A stretch of DNA of 64,000 bases. It comes from Paraglaciecola mesophila KMM 241 (lineage in GTDB: Bacteria > Pseudomonadota > Gammaproteobacteria > Enterobacterales > Alteromonadaceae). The stretch covers positions 35,937-99,936 of the forward strand of contig NZ_BAEP01000056.1 in assembly GCF_000315015.1 (NCBI RefSeq), written 5' to 3'. The position numbers and the translations under genes are program-made. A model generated the notes under the pieces. That model did not search any database. It saw nothing but the letters and a program-made list of their open reading frames with translations, and had not been told where the DNA came from. This document shows, in pieces, positions 48,560 to 59,147 of this stretch (position 1 is the first letter of the stretch; each line of letters starts with the position of its first letter).

Positions 48560-50053
48560 ATGTTATATATTTTATCATTGTTATTTGGAGCGAGCTTAAC
48601 CCTAAGCTACGCTCCTTTTTCGTATTGGGCAGTGATGCCCATCGCTCTCACGGCTTACTTATGTGTCTTATACAAAGCCCGCCCAGAGCAAGCCGCTAAA
48701 TTAGGCTTTAGTTTTGGTTTAGGCTGGTTTGGAGCGGGTATCAGTTGGGTGCATGTGAGCATCGCCGATTTCGGTGGCTTGCCTCTGGCAGGTTCAATTG
48801 GCCTAATGGTATTACTGTGCAGTTATTTAGCCCTGTATCCCATGCTATTCAGCAAATTAGCCAAGCGATATTTTACGCCTGCAGTATGGGGCCTTGCACT
48901 GCCTTTCGTTTGGTTGCTGTGCGAATGGGCAAGAGGCATATTTTTAACTGGTTTTCCGTGGCTTTCCATTGGCTATAGCCAGATATCAAGTCCTGTGGCA
49001 GGTTGGATCCCTGTAATAGGCGAGTTTGGTGTTGCCGCGTTACTCATGGCGCTTTGTGCTTCATCTGCTGTGTGGTTTATGAATAAGCGTTATATGGCGC
49101 CTATCGTGTTGGCGATGTTCGTTTACCTCAGTGGCTGGACCTTGAACCAGTACAATTGGGTCTCCTCTGTTGATAAGCCGGTTAAAATAGCCATGGTGCA
49201 AGGTAACATAGCCCAAGACATACGCTGGGCGCCTGAGCAAGACTGGCCCACCATGCAGAAATATCTTGAGCTAACAGAAGCACATTGGGAAAACCAAGTC
49301 ATTATTTGGCCTGAAGCCGCGATACCGCAACTTGAGCCGATAGCCGTAGATTACTTGATGCAACTTGATCAAGAGGCCGCAGAGCACGGCGTAGGTTTAC
49401 TGACCGGCATAGTTAACTACAATTTTGAAACGCGTCAAGCGTACAACAGCATTATTGGTGTTGGCCTTAAAGAGGCTACGGATAGCGAGGGGCACTATCA
49501 TTATCCGCAAGCTAATCGTTTCGATAAACACCATTTATTGCCAGTCGGTGAGTTCATTCCGATGGAAGATTGGTTACGAGGGTTAGCGCCCATATTTGAT
49601 TTACCAATGTCGTCATTCACCCGAGGCGATTACCAACAGGCAAATTTAGTGGCGAATGGCTATCATTTTGCGCCTGCCCTGTGTTTTGAAATCGCGTTTC
49701 CTGGGCAAATCCGACAAAACCTGTACGCCGATACTGACTTTATTATTACTGTGAGTAACGACGCATGGTTCGGCCATTCACATGGCCCTGCACAACATTT
49801 AGAGATTGCACAGGTACGTGCAAAGGAATTCGGGCTACCAGTGCTACGTTCAACGAACAACGGCATTACTGCATTTATCGACGCAAACGGCGAAGTACAA
49901 AGCCGGTTGCCTCAGTTCGAGACTGGCGTTTTAAATGATGAAATACAAAAAGTCACTGGAATTACGCCCTATCGTTATTTAGGCGACCTTGGGGCATGGC
50001 TGTTAAGTCTGCTAGGCCTTTTGATTGCAATTCGATTTAATCACACAGCTTAA
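48560..50053 (+). CDS. lnt: Apolipoprotein N-acyltransferase
   Basis: A 497-residue inner-membrane enzyme adding the N-acyl chain to lipoproteins, the last maturation step. The N-terminal half has about six membrane segments; the C-terminal nitrilase domain has the catalytic triad Glu252 (IIWPEAAIP), Lys323 (FDKHHLLPVGEFIP) and Cys375 (PALCFEIAFP). The window also contains several lipoprotein genes that would be substrates. It ends the miaB operon; a short hairpin with T-run follows. Confidence 0.96.
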   Translation: MLYILSLLFGASLTLSYAPFSYWAVMPIALTAYLCVLYKARPEQAAKLGFSFGLGWFGAGISWVHVSIADFGGLPLAGSIGLMVLLCSYLALYPMLFSKLAKRYFTPAVWGLALPFVWLLCEWARGIFLTGFPWLSIGYSQISSPVAGWIPVIGEFGVAALLMALCASSAVWFMNKRYMAPIVLAMFVYLSGWTLNQYNWVSSVDKPVKIAMVQGNIAQDIRWAPEQDWPTMQKYLELTEAHWENQVIIWPEAAIPQLEPIAVDYLMQLDQEAAEHGVGLLTGIVNYNFETRQAYNSIIGVGLKEATDSEGHYHYPQANRFDKHHLLPVGEFIPMEDWLRGLAPIFDLPMSSFTRGDYQQANLVANGYHFAPALCFEIAFPGQIRQNLYADTDFIITVSNDAWFGHSHGPAQHLEIAQVRAKEFGLPVLRSTNNGITAFIDANGEVQSRLPQFETGVLNDEIQKVTGITPYRYLGDLGAWLLSLLGLLIAIRFNHTA

Positions 50054-50089
50054 TAAAGTACTCAAGCCGCATTAGATTTTTCAGACATG

Positions 50090-50112
50090 TAGCGCGTTTT
50101 TTTAACGCGCTA
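50090..50112 (+). terminator. Likely terminator of the miaB-lnt operon
   Basis: Nine-base stem TAGCGCGTT / AACGCGCTA with a 5-T loop, 37 bases after the lnt stop. A run of T residues occurs a little downstream (near 50125). It is also upstream of the convergent DMT gene end. Confidence 0.7.
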
Positions 50113-50160
50113 TCGCTAGGGACTTTTTTGAATTGTGATGAACAACTATCTCCCACTCAC

Positions 50161-51054
50161 CTACCCTAACCAGTTTCTAATCTTTGCGACTGGCGTAAGC
50201 ACAATGGCGTTTCCTGCTAATACCAATACAAATCCAAACACCGTGTTGGCGTGCCATAGGAATCCTTCAAAAATGGTGCTCAAGATCACAGCCACAATTG
50301 GGAATAATACAATCGAATAACTGGCTTTTTCAGGGCCAATATCTCGCAATAATAAAAAGTAACACGCAAACGCAATCACTGTGCCGAACAACGACAGATA
50401 AAGCAAAGAGATAACGTAACTAGGCTCAGTAGAAAAGGTAAATTGCGCATCACTGAGTAACACCACACCAACAAGGGCTAACGTGCCATACAGCATCCCC
50501 CATGCGTTACCTTGCATAACACCCACGTGATTGGATGAATTGCGTACGCTCGCCATGTTGCCCAATGACGCTAAAAAGGTACCGCCAAGGGCAAGGCCCA
50601 AACCAAGCATGGCATCACTGGAAAAATCGAGATCTTTTATGTCAGGCCAAAACAGAGCGACTAAACCAACTACCCCAAGCAAGGCACCAATATAAATACG
50701 ATTAGCGATACGTCGTCCAAAGAACAAACGTGTGTTGACTATGTTCATTAACAGTAGGGTTGAAAACGCAATAGAAGACATAGCAGAGGTGAGGTAATTT
50801 TGTGCCCAATATAAGATTAAATAATTTAGGCCAAAATTGCACAAGGCCAGTACCATAAAGAAGCCATGATCTGTCATTGAAAACCGCATGTTCACACCTT
50901 TAAACATGCAGTAGCACCACATAACAAAGGCGGCTATAGCGAATCGATAGACCAACGAAACCTGCGCAGGCACATCCCCAAGCTGAAACTCAATCGCCAA
51001 CCACGTCGAGCCCCAAATAAGAACTGTCACAATATACAAAATAACGCTTTTCAA
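50161..51054 (-). CDS. EamA-family (DMT) transporter
   Basis: A 297-residue membrane protein of the drug/metabolite transporter superfamily with two EamA repeats and about ten membrane helices (for example VILYIVTVLIWGSTWLAIEF at the N terminus and LFPIVAVILSTIFEGFLW in the second half). Members export amino acids, metabolites or drugs; the sequence gives no substrate. It is convergent with lnt and stands alone. Confidence 0.85.
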   Translation of the reverse strand: MKSVILYIVTVLIWGSTWLAIEFQLGDVPAQVSLVYRFAIAAFVMWCYCMFKGVNMRFSMTDHGFFMVLALCNFGLNYLILYWAQNYLTSAMSSIAFSTLLLMNIVNTRLFFGRRIANRIYIGALLGVVGLVALFWPDIKDLDFSSDAMLGLGLALGGTFLASLGNMASVRNSSNHVGVMQGNAWGMLYGTLALVGVVLLSDAQFTFSTEPSYVISLLYLSLFGTVIAFACYFLLLRDIGPEKASYSIVLFPIVAVILSTIFEGFLWHANTVFGFVLVLAGNAIVLTPVAKIRNWLG

Positions 51055-51605
51055 AGTGGCTAGTCCTCAAAATGGTGTCAGAAAATATCTGCGCGCAGGG
51101 TATCACGGTCAACTAGCTTGTACATGATAGCGTAGGTGGTATTAGTGCCTGTCGATTTTTTGGTTCAGGGCCATGCGCTCGGTGCAATCCAGACCCTTTC
51201 GGGTAAAAAACCTGTACATTTGATATAGATAACGTCAGCTTTGTTAACAATAAGCTGTATTAACCCGTTAAAGGGGTAAATTAAACATCCTAAAATAAGC
51301 ATTATGGTAAATATACCTACCGTAAGTGCTTTTTTGCTGTAAATCTTTGTGACATAAAAGCCAATATTCTGCGACTAAATTTACATAACTTTCTACTATT
51401 ATGACTAAACTAACAGCGAAGTATTCAGTCTAATTTTCTACTATTAGCAATTTTCCATTATAAATCAATGGTTAAAATATAGTGCTGCTAGGCCACTAAT
51501 GCCGATTTATTTGGTTTGATTATTGCTTAATAACGCTAAATGCATTTTTGCTACTTTTAACCAGTAAGGGATAAAAGTACATATGCAGCAAAGAAGGAGC
51601 AACGG
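51055..51605. other. Gene-free stretch before the PfpI-like gene
   Basis: 551 bases without a supportable gene. It contains a repeated 12-mer TTTCTACTATTA at 51390-51401 and 51435-51446 (45 bases apart), a small hairpin ACCC/GGGT near 51192-51203, and A/T-rich sequence that could hold promoters for both divergent genes. Nothing else is clear. Confidence 0.6.
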
Positions 51606-52166
51606 ATGTTGACGACGCTAACAGATAAAAAAACTGCAGCCATACTTGCCAAGGATGGCTTTGAACAATGTGAATTAGTAGAAACCCGTGACGCCCTTAC
51701 TGAGGCAGGGGTTGATGTGCACATTATCTCACTTGAGCCTGGGACTATAATCGGCTGGAACGGCAGCAAATGGGGTATAGAGGTGGATGTCGATAAGGTC
51801 GTGTCAAAAGTCTCAGCTGATGATTATGACGCACTTATTTTACCCGGCGGCTTGTTCAACCCAGATGCGCTGTTGCAAGACAGAGACGCGGTAGATTTTG
51901 TAAAGGCATTCTTTGTGGATGCTAAGCTCAAGCCCGTGGTTGCCATCAATCAAGGTACGTGGATGTTGCTTGAAGCAGACGTTTTGAGAAACAGACTTGT
52001 CGCGTCATTTCCAACTGTTCTCAATCGCTTGCGAAACGCCGGTGCTAAGGTTGTTGACCGGGATCTCGTCGTCGACCAAGGTTTATATACCAGCCGAAGC
52101 TCCCACAATCTGGCCGCGCTGAACCAACAAGTTATTCAGCAGCTTACTAAACCACGGGTTCACTAG
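51606..52166 (+). CDS. DJ-1/PfpI-family protein lacking the usual catalytic Cys/His
   Basis: A 186-residue protein of the DJ-1/PfpI family. The fold is recognisable (AAILAKDGFEQCEL with Glu20; YDALILPGGLFNPDAL; RNAGAKVVDRDLVVDQGLYTS), yet the usual nucleophile elbow AICHG reads AINQG: the catalytic Cys is Asn115 and the His is Gln116. Protease, glyoxalase or deglycase activity is therefore unlikely, and a binding or pseudoenzyme role is more probable. An AAGGAG site lies 6 bases before the ATG, so it is translated. It shares a bidirectional terminator with greA. Confidence 0.85.
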   Translation: MLTTLTDKKTAAILAKDGFEQCELVETRDALTEAGVDVHIISLEPGTIIGWNGSKWGIEVDVDKVVSKVSADDYDALILPGGLFNPDALLQDRDAVDFVKAFFVDAKLKPVVAINQGTWMLLEADVLRNRLVASFPTVLNRLRNAGAKVVDRDLVVDQGLYTSRSSHNLAALNQQVIQQLTKPRVH

Positions 52167-52249
52167 TGCAATAAACTTGATGATGCTCCACGGCGAGGGC
52201 TAGTTCGAGTGTCATATTCATGAATCTCGCAACTTTTCATTAGACAATA

Positions 52250-52276
52250 AAAAAGCGTACTGAAAGCACGCTTTTT
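52250..52276. terminator. Bidirectional terminator between the PfpI-like gene and greA
   Basis: Nine-base stem AAAAAGCGT / ACGCTTTTT with a 9-base loop; A-run and T-run at either end fit both convergent genes. Confidence 0.85.
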
Positions 52277-52306
52277 ATTTTTGACGATAAGGGGTAAAAA
52301 TTACCT

Positions 52307-52326
52307 CATGCATCATGCATCATGCA
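52307..52326. repeat. Short tandem repeat CATGCAT x ~2.9
   Basis: Three near-perfect copies of the 7-mer CATGCAT in direct array, just after the greA stop codon (52336). It is outside coding sequence, so copy-number change would not shift a frame. Confidence 0.85.
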
Positions 52327-52335
52327 AGTAAATGG

Positions 52336-52812
52336 TTAGACGTACTCTACTTCAATGATTTCAAATTCAATCGCGCCCTTAGGCGTTTGAATGGTAACCA
52401 CATCGTCTAACTGCTTACCGACTAACCCACGGGCGATGGGCGAGCTGACTGAAATAAGGTTATTCTTAATGTCTGCTTCATCATCACCCACAATCTTGTA
52501 AGTAATTTCGTCGTCAGTTTGCAAATTTAAAATGGTAACTGTCGTGCCAAAAATAACCTTTCCAGTGTTGGTCATTTTGGTGACATCGATAATTTGTATA
52601 TTTGATAACTTACCTTCGATGTCTTGAATACGCCCTTCACAGAAGCTTTGCTGCTCACGCGCTGCATGATATTCAGCGTTTTCTTTTAAATCTCCGTGTT
52701 CACGGGCTTCCGCAATCGATTTAATAATTTCTGGACGTTTTACCGACTTTAAATGTTGTAGCTCTTCACGCAGCATTTCTGCGCCTTTGGCCGTCATAGG
52801 GTATTGAGTCAT
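52336..52812 (-). CDS. greA: Transcription elongation factor GreA
   Basis: A 158-residue factor that restarts backtracked RNA polymerase by stimulating transcript cleavage. The N-terminal coiled coil includes the acidic tip region [16 protein letters not shown], and the C-terminal FKBP-like domain shows [20 protein letters not shown]. Length equals E. coli GreA (158). It follows carB by 99 bases on the same strand, so co-transcription is possible. Confidence 0.97.
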   Translation of the reverse strand: MTQYPMTAKGAEMLREELQHLKSVKRPEIIKSIAEAREHGDLKENAEYHAAREQQSFCEGRIQDIEGKLSNIQIIDVTKMTNTGKVIFGTTVTILNLQTDDEITYKIVGDDEADIKNNLISVSSPIARGLVGKQLDDVVTIQTPKGAIEFEIIEVEYV

Positions 52813-52911
52813 TGATCAATAGCTCGCTTTATTTTTGTTTGTTGTTGTACATAAATAATAAATAAGTGCTGAGCGCAATAAATCAACGCCCAGCACCGAA
52901 TTAATAAACGA

Positions 52912-55900
52912 TTAAACTAAGCGCTTATGTAATTCTTGTACTGAATGCACTCTGGCACGATCGTCTGCTTTATTTGCATTAACCGTGGCAAATGCCGCAT
53001 TCATAGTGGTGGTATAAGGAATTTTATTAAGCAAAGCTTCTCGACGAATATACACAGAATCATCGATTGCCTGGCGTCCTTCAGTGGTATTGATAATATA
53101 ACAATATTCACCGTTTTTAATCGCATCTACGATGTTAGGACGACCTTCAGATAGCTTGTTCACAATCGAGCAAGGCACATCGGCTTTATTCAATACTTCA
53201 GCCGTTCCGCGAGTTGCTTCAAGGTTAAATCCTTTTGCGACCATGGCTCGGCCTAATTCGATAATACGATTTTTATCGTTAAGGCGAACAGAAAGCAATG
53301 CTTTCCCTCCTGCTGGAATGGGCTCACCCGCACCTAAATTTGCTTTGGCGTAAGCTTCTACGAAGGTATCACCTACTCCCATCACTTCGCCGGTAGAGCG
53401 CATTTCGGGGCCAAGCAAGGGGTCAACGCCTTGGAATTTAGCAAAAGGCAACACCACTTCTTTAACGCTGTAAAAAGGAGGAATGACTTCTTTGCTTAGA
53501 CCTTGCGAAGCAAGAGACTGGCCAGCCATGGCGCGAGCACCAATTTTGGCGATGGGTAAACCTGTCGCTTTAGACACAAACGGAACAGTACGAGCAGCAC
53601 GAGGGTTTACTTCAATTAAGTATACCTCGCCGTCTTTTACTGCGAATTGGGTGTTCATTAAGCCGACAACACCTAATTCCAAAGCCATCGCTTTTACTTG
53701 TTCACGCATGACGTTTTGAATGTCATTGCTAAGTGAATAAGGCGGAAGCGAACATGCCGAGTCACCTGAGTGCACACCTGCTTGTTCGATGTGCTCCATA
53801 ATACCGCCAATCATGACTTCTTTACCGTCACAAATAGCGTCCACATCCACTTCAATCGCGTCATCTAAGAAACGGTCGAGCAATACAGGTGAGTCATTAG
53901 AGACCTTAACCGCATTGTTTAAATAACGTTTCAAGTCTTTTAAGTCATACACGATTTCCATCGCGCGCCCGCCAAGTACATAAGAAGGACGAACAACCAA
54001 TGGGAAACCAATTTTCTCAGCCGCTAGCAACGCTTCTTCAAGATTGCTTACCGTCGCATTCGCTGGTTGCTTAAGATTTAACTTGTTGACCATTTTCTGG
54101 AAACGTTCACGATCTTCTGCTTTATCAATCGCATCAGGTGAAGTACCAATGATTGGTACGCCAGCAGCTTCTAAATCACGCGCTAACTTAAGCGGGGTTT
54201 GACCACCGTATTGCACAATAACGCCAACGGGTTTCTCGATACGTACAATTTCAAGTACGTCTTCTAAGGTCACTGATTCAAAGTACAAACGGTCTGATGT
54301 ATCATAATCGGTAGAAACCGTCTCAGGGTTACAGTTGACCATGATAGTTTCGTAGCCATCTTCACGCATTGCTAAGGCAGCATGAACACAACAATAATCA
54401 AATTCAATACCTTGACCAATACGGTTGGGGCCGCCACCGATAACCATAATTTTATCTTTATCAGTCGGATTTGCTTCGCATTCTTCATCGTAGGTTGAGT
54501 ACATATACGCAGTGCTAGAGGCAAACTCAGCGGCACAAGTATCAACACGCTTGTAGACAGGATGAATATCAAAGCCACGGCGTATTTCGCGCACATCACC
54601 TTGGTCGACACCGGTCAAATCCGCAATACGCGCATCAGAGAACCCTTTACGCTTCAATCTGTTCATTAATGTGGCATCTATACCAGATAAACCGATGTTC
54701 GCGACATTTTGTTCTTCTTTGACCAGATCTTCTATTTGCACCAAGAACCAACGATCAACATTCGTTAAGGCAAAAATCTCTTCGATATCCATGCCCATAC
54801 GCATAGCATCTGCTATGTACCAAATGCGCTCTGCGCCTGGCTCGCGTAGTTCGCGAATGATGGTCGCTTTGTTCTCTGGGTCGGTGTAATCGATAATAGA
54901 ATCAAATCCGTTTACGCCAACTTCTAGTCCCCGTAGTGCTTTTTGTAATGATTCTTGTTGGTTACGGCCAATAGACATGACCTCACCTACTGACTTCATT
55001 TGAGTCGTTAGTCGATCATTTGCACCAGCAAATTTTTCAAAGTTAAAACGAGGGATTTTTGTCACAACATAGTCGATGGCCGGCTCAAACGAAGCAGGTG
55101 TTAAACCACCTGTAATATCGTTGGCAAGTTCATCCAAGGTGTAACCAATGGCGAGCTTCGCCGCTACTTTTGCAATGGGGAAGCCCGTCGCTTTGGATGC
55201 CAAAGCAGATGAACGAGATACACGGGGGTTCATTTCGATAATAACTAAACGACCAGTTTGTGGGTCAACACCAAATTGAACATTTGAACCCCCCGTTTCA
55301 ACGCCAATCTCACGCAATACGGCCATAGCGGCATTACGCATGATTTGAAATTCTTTATCGGTAAGTGTCTGCGCTGGCGCAACCGTAATCGAATCACCGG
55401 TATGAACACCCATGGCGTCAAAGTTTTCGATAGTACAAACGATAATACAGTTATCTGCTTTATCCCGTACTACCTCCATTTCATACTCTTTCCAACCAAT
55501 CAATGATTCATCAATCAACAGTTCAGACGTAGGTGACAAATCAAGACCACGACGACAGATTTCTTCAAACTCTTCGACGTTATAAGCAATACCACCACCG
55601 CTGCCACCCATGGTGAAAGACGGGCGAATAATACAGGGGAAACCAATACGCGTAGATACATCAAATGCTTCATCTAAGCTATGAGCAATTTCAGCGCGTG
55701 GACATTCAAGACCAATAGATTTCATTGCTTTATCAAAACGTTCGCGATCTTCCGCTTTATCAATGGCATCTGCTGTAGCGCCAATCATTTCAACACCGAA
55801 TTCGGTGAGTACGCCGTGTTTATCCAAATCTAACGCACAGTTAAGTGCGGTTTGTCCGCCCATGGTTGGCAAAATGGCATCAGGACGTTCTTTTTCTATA

Positions 55901-56130
55901 ATTTTTCTAACCACTTCCCAATGGATAGGTTCGATGTAGGTAGCATCGGCCATTTCAGGGTCGGTCATTATGGTTGCAGGGTTAGAGTTAACTAAAATAA
56001 CTCGATAACCTTCTTCACGCAGTGCTTTACACGCCTGCGCACCTGAATAGTCGAATTCACAGGCCTGGCCGATGACGATCGGTCCAGCACCAATAATTAA
56101 GATACTTTTTATGTCGGTACGTTTTGGCAT
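52912..56130 (-). CDS. carB: Carbamoyl-phosphate synthase large subunit
   Basis: A 1072-residue subunit (E. coli 1073) that makes carbamoyl phosphate from bicarbonate, ATP and the ammonia channelled from CarA, feeding pyrimidine and arginine synthesis. Two homologous ATP-grasp halves are clear: [22 protein letters not shown] at the N terminus and [26 protein letters not shown] near 550, with the C-terminal allosteric domain. It starts 38 bases after carA, as in other Gammaproteobacteria. Confidence 0.98.
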   Translation of the reverse strand: MPKRTDIKSILIIGAGPIVIGQACEFDYSGAQACKALREEGYRVILVNSNPATIMTDPEMADATYIEPIHWEVVRKIIEKERPDAILPTMGGQTALNCALDLDKHGVLTEFGVEMIGATADAIDKAEDRERFDKAMKSIGLECPRAEIAHSLDEAFDVSTRIGFPCIIRPSFTMGGSGGGIAYNVEEFEEICRRGLDLSPTSELLIDESLIGWKEYEMEVVRDKADNCIIVCTIENFDAMGVHTGDSITVAPAQTLTDKEFQIMRNAAMAVLREIGVETGGSNVQFGVDPQTGRLVIIEMNPRVSRSSALASKATGFPIAKVAAKLAIGYTLDELANDITGGLTPASFEPAIDYVVTKIPRFNFEKFAGANDRLTTQMKSVGEVMSIGRNQQESLQKALRGLEVGVNGFDSIIDYTDPENKATIIRELREPGAERIWYIADAMRMGMDIEEIFALTNVDRWFLVQIEDLVKEEQNVANIGLSGIDATLMNRLKRKGFSDARIADLTGVDQGDVREIRRGFDIHPVYKRVDTCAAEFASSTAYMYSTYDEECEANPTDKDKIMVIGGGPNRIGQGIEFDYCCVHAALAMREDGYETIMVNCNPETVSTDYDTSDRLYFESVTLEDVLEIVRIEKPVGVIVQYGGQTPLKLARDLEAAGVPIIGTSPDAIDKAEDRERFQKMVNKLNLKQPANATVSNLEEALLAAEKIGFPLVVRPSYVLGGRAMEIVYDLKDLKRYLNNAVKVSNDSPVLLDRFLDDAIEVDVDAICDGKEVMIGGIMEHIEQAGVHSGDSACSLPPYSLSNDIQNVMREQVKAMALELGVVGLMNTQFAVKDGEVYLIEVNPRAARTVPFVSKATGLPIAKIGARAMAGQSLASQGLSKEVIPPFYSVKEVVLPFAKFQGVDPLLGPEMRSTGEVMGVGDTFVEAYAKANLGAGEPIPAGGKALLSVRLNDKNRIIELGRAMVAKGFNLEATRGTAEVLNKADVPCSIVNKLSEGRPNIVDAIKNGEYCYIINTTEGRQAIDDSVYIRREALLNKIPYTTTMNAAFATVNANKADDRARVHSVQELHKRLV

Positions 56131-56168
56131 TGTGCTTGTTACTCTAAATTTGGGGCTTAAGGGTCGTC

Positions 56169-57314
56169 TTAGCGTGTTGCTTGCATCAATTCAATGAAGT
56201 GATCAAACAAGGGTGCCGCGTCATGAGGGCCTGGGCTCGCTTCAGGGTGTCCCTGGAAGCTAAACGCGGGCTTATCATTACGATGTATACCTTGTAATGA
56301 CTGGTCAAACAGTGACACATGGGTAACATCTAAATTGTCCGGCATCGATTGTTCATCAACAGCAAAACCGTGGTTTTGGCTGGTGATCATGACGCGCTGA
56401 CCAAGAATGTCTTTCACTGGGTGGTTAGCACCATGATGACCGAATTTCATTTTTACGGTTTTTGCACCACTGGCTAACGCCAGTAACTGATGCCCTAAAC
56501 AGATACCAAAAATAGGCAGGTTTTTATCGAGCAGGGTCTTAATGGCTTCGATTGCATAAACGCACGGCTCAGGATCACCAGGGCCGTTGGATAAAAACAC
56601 GCCATCTGGGTTTAACGCCAGTACATCCTCTGCGGTAGTTTTAGCAGGTACCACCGTTAATCGACAGCCTCTGTCTACTAACATACGTAAAATGTTGTGT
56701 TTGGCACCAAAATCGTAGGCAACGACGTGAAACGCTAAATCAGTTTGCTTTTCGTTAAAGCCTTGGCCGAGTGTCCATGAACCGTCAGTCCAACTGTAAA
56801 CTTCGTCAGTGGTCACTTCTTTGGCAAGATCCAAACCTTTCAAACCAGAGAATGCTTTTGCTTTCTCAAGGGCCAATTCTTTATCAAGGCTAATGTCAGA
56901 GCTTGAATCAACCGCAATAATGCAGCCATTTTGCGCGCCTTTATCACGTAAAATACGCGTTAAACGGCGGGTGTCGATATCTGCGATACCAAGAATGTTA
57001 TTTACGCGAAGATATTCAGACAACGATTGTTCATTACGGAAATTACTCGCTAGCAGCGGTAAATCTCTAATAATGAGGCCTTTAGCCCACACTTTTGTTG
57101 ATTCACAATCTTCGCTATTGGTACCGGTGTTACCAATATGGGGATAGGTTAAAGTTACGATTTGTTCTGCGTAAGAGGGATCAGTAAGAATTTCCTGATA
57201 ACCTGTCATTGAGGTGTTAAACACCACTTCACCAACAGACATACCAGTCGCTCCGATAGCCGTGCCATTGAAAACAGACCCATCTTCTAGCACTAAAAGG
57301 GCGGAATTAGCCAA
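56169..57314 (-). CDS. carA: Carbamoyl-phosphate synthase small subunit
   Basis: A 381-residue glutaminase subunit that supplies ammonia to CarB. The class-I amidotransferase triad is present: [14 protein letters not shown] (nucleophile Cys) and [14 protein letters not shown] (His, Glu). The start codon is TTG at 57314, preceded by GGAGG with a 5-base spacer; E. coli carA also starts with UUG. It heads the carA-carB operon, with a terminator-like hairpin in its leader. Confidence 0.97.
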   Translation of the reverse strand: MANSALLVLEDGSVFNGTAIGATGMSVGEVVFNTSMTGYQEILTDPSYAEQIVTLTYPHIGNTGTNSEDCESTKVWAKGLIIRDLPLLASNFRNEQSLSEYLRVNNILGIADIDTRRLTRILRDKGAQNGCIIAVDSSSDISLDKELALEKAKAFSGLKGLDLAKEVTTDEVYSWTDGSWTLGQGFNEKQTDLAFHVVAYDFGAKHNILRMLVDRGCRLTVVPAKTTAEDVLALNPDGVFLSNGPGDPEPCVYAIEAIKTLLDKNLPIFGICLGHQLLALASGAKTVKMKFGHHGANHPVKDILGQRVMITSQNHGFAVDEQSMPDNLDVTHVSLFDQSLQGIHRNDKPAFSFQGHPEASPGPHDAAPLFDHFIELMQATR

Positions 57315-57373
57315 GTCAACCTCCGAATATAGTTAACCTAAGGTGTTTACACGGGCAATGTGCAAAAACCTAT

Positions 57374-57408
57374 AAAAAACGGGCTGTAACTAGTTGAATT
57401 ACATCCCG
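57374..57408 (-). promoter_or_regulatory. Candidate transcription attenuator in the carA leader
   Basis: Minus strand: stem CGGG(A)TGTAA with TTACA(G)CCCG (57380-57408) around a 9-base loop, followed directly by six T residues (57374-57379), 60 bases before the carA start. It looks like an intrinsic terminator located after the likely promoter. It could end dapB transcripts instead, since dapB lies upstream on the same strand. The region 57315-57604 has no gene. Confidence 0.55.
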
Positions 57409-57604
57409 CTTTACCGTATTTGCAGCTATTAATTCCGTGGATTTATTAAAAACCCACTAAAATTTGGCAAATTCGCAATAATATACATGAAAGCCTGATT
57501 AAGGTCTATTCCCAATTAGAAAAATTGTCAAAACAGTGCTTTCAACCACATTTACTACACTAAGGGTTAAAAACCTAAGTTATGCTCACTCAATGCTGGA
57601 CGTA

Positions 57605-58408
57605 TCAGGCTAGGCCCAATACATCTTGCATATCATAGAGCCCTGCGGGTTTATTCTTGAGCCAAACAGCGGCTTTAACAGCACCATTAGCAAAGGTCAG
57701 CCGGCTTGACGCTTTATGGGTCAATTCAATTCGCTCACCAATATCTGCAAACAGTGCAGTGTGCTCGCCCACTATATCCCCTGCCCTAATAGTAGCGAAG
57801 CCAATCGTTTTATGGTCACGCTCTCCCGTGTCACCTTCACGGCCATATACGGCACAGGTCGATAGGTCACGGCCAAGCTCATCAGCGATAACTTCACCTA
57901 TGGCGACAGCGGTGCCAGATGGCGCATCTTTTTTAAATCTGTGATGGCCTTCTATAATTTCGATGTCTGCCGTATCCCCCATAACGCGCGCAGTTTGACG
58001 AGCTAAATTGAGTAATAGATTAACCCCAATACTGTAATTAGCAGCAAAAACAATAGGAATATGCTGGCTCGCCCGTTGCAGAGCGTCTTTTTGCTGTTGG
58101 TTTAAACCTGTCGTGCCGATGACGACTGGCTTTTTTTGCTGGACACACAGGGCTAAATTGGCTTCGAGCGCTTCTGGGAGGGTGAAATCGATAACAATGT
58201 CAATTTGCGAAAAGTCAGCGGAATTGGCGTCAGTGACAGTGAGTCCACGCTGTCCTATGCCCGCTAGTTCACCAACATCGACACCCATCATAGAAGAGCT
58301 TGCTCTGACAAATGCCGCGTTTAATGTTGCATTCTGCGATTGATCTATCGCTTCAATTAATACGCGACCCATTCGGCCGTTGGCCCCAAATATTGCAATT
58401 TTATTCAT
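57605..58408 (-). CDS. dapB: 4-hydroxy-tetrahydrodipicolinate reductase
   Basis: A 267-residue NAD(P)H-dependent reductase of lysine and peptidoglycan precursor synthesis. The cofactor loop is FGANGRMGR (7-15); the substrate motif is [15 protein letters not shown] with His155/156 and Lys160, and GTTGL (98-102) is typical. The dapB-carA-carB order is as in E. coli. It lies about 90 bases downstream of the Lrp-type gene. Confidence 0.97.
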   Translation of the reverse strand: MNKIAIFGANGRMGRVLIEAIDQSQNATLNAAFVRASSSMMGVDVGELAGIGQRGLTVTDANSADFSQIDIVIDFTLPEALEANLALCVQQKKPVVIGTTGLNQQQKDALQRASQHIPIVFAANYSIGVNLLLNLARQTARVMGDTADIEIIEGHHRFKKDAPSGTAVAIGEVIADELGRDLSTCAVYGREGDTGERDHKTIGFATIRAGDIVGEHTALFADIGERIELTHKASSRLTFANGAVKAAVWLKNKPAGLYDMQDVLGLA

Positions 58409-58497
58409 GCTGCTTGTACGTCAAAGTAATCTGTGACGACATTGTGCCTGATTTACATCAGGCTTTCAGCCACACAAACAGGTCAATCTATCATTTC

Positions 58498-58971
58498 TTA
58501 TAATTGAATGAGATGAGTTGACTTAACTTCTTCCATTACGACGTAGGTATGAGTTTGAGTCACGCCTTTTATGGAGGCTAATTTTGAACCCAAAAATTTA
58601 CAGTACTCATCCATGTTTTCAATACGGATTTTAATCAGGTAATCAAACTGTCCTGCGACCATAGCGCATTCAACAATTTCATCAATTTCGCTGACTTGTT
58701 GATTAAATTCTTTTACTGACTCAGTACTGGTACTGGCAAGTGAAAGCTGTACATAGGCCGTCAAATTAGCTTTCAACTTTTTAGGGTTTAAATGAGCAAC
58801 GTATTTTTCTATATAGCCGTTTTTCTCTAAACGACGAACACGCTCTAAGCACGGTGTGGGGCTTAAATGTATTTGGTTGGCTAATTCTACGTTAGATATA
58901 CGACACTCTCTTTGCAGTATATCGAGTATTTTAAGGTCAGTGCGGTCTAAGGTGTCTTGGCCTTTTTTCAT
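58498..58971 (-). CDS. Lrp/AsnC-family regulator (possible proline regulator)
   Basis: A 157-residue Lrp/AsnC protein: HTH domain (about 8-60, with LDILQRECRISNVELANQIHLSPTPCLERVRRLEKNGYI close to E. coli Lrp) and a RAM effector domain (about 75-150, EIVECAMVAGQFDYLIKIR and THTYVVMEEVKS). It lies downstream of putA in the same direction, 176 bases away, with an unusual set of inverted repeats between. Relatives near putA (PutR) activate proline catabolism, but global Lrp is another reading; the gene may be either. Confidence 0.85.
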   Translation of the reverse strand: MKKGQDTLDRTDLKILDILQRECRISNVELANQIHLSPTPCLERVRRLEKNGYIEKYVAHLNPKKLKANLTAYVQLSLASTSTESVKEFNQQVSEIDEIVECAMVAGQFDYLIKIRIENMDEYCKFLGSKLASIKGVTQTHTYVVMEEVKSTHLIQL

Positions 58972-59037
58972 TGTATTTGCCTTGTAGTAACACGATTTTA
59001 TCGTTTTTAGTTTTGTTCATGCTAATCATAGACAGAA

Positions 59038-59116
59038 TTAGTGTTAGGTAAATTACCCAAAAGGCTTAATTTAAGCAGCATTAACACTAATCATCCAGTG
59101 ATAAGTGCTGCTTAAA
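59038..59116. promoter_or_regulatory. Overlapping inverted repeats between putA and the Lrp-type gene
   Basis: One pair is TTTAAGCAGCA (59070-59080) and TGCTGCTTAAA (59106-59116), with an inner pair CACT/AGTG. A second pair, TTAGTGTTA (59038-59046) and TAACACTAA (59082-59090), uses bases inside the first loop, so both cannot form at once. They lie after the putA stop and ahead of the regulator start, possibly in its leader. A run of T residues is lacking, so it is not a plain terminator. Confidence 0.5.
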
Positions 59117-59147
59117 TCAACAACAACGGATAATATCAACCTTAAGT

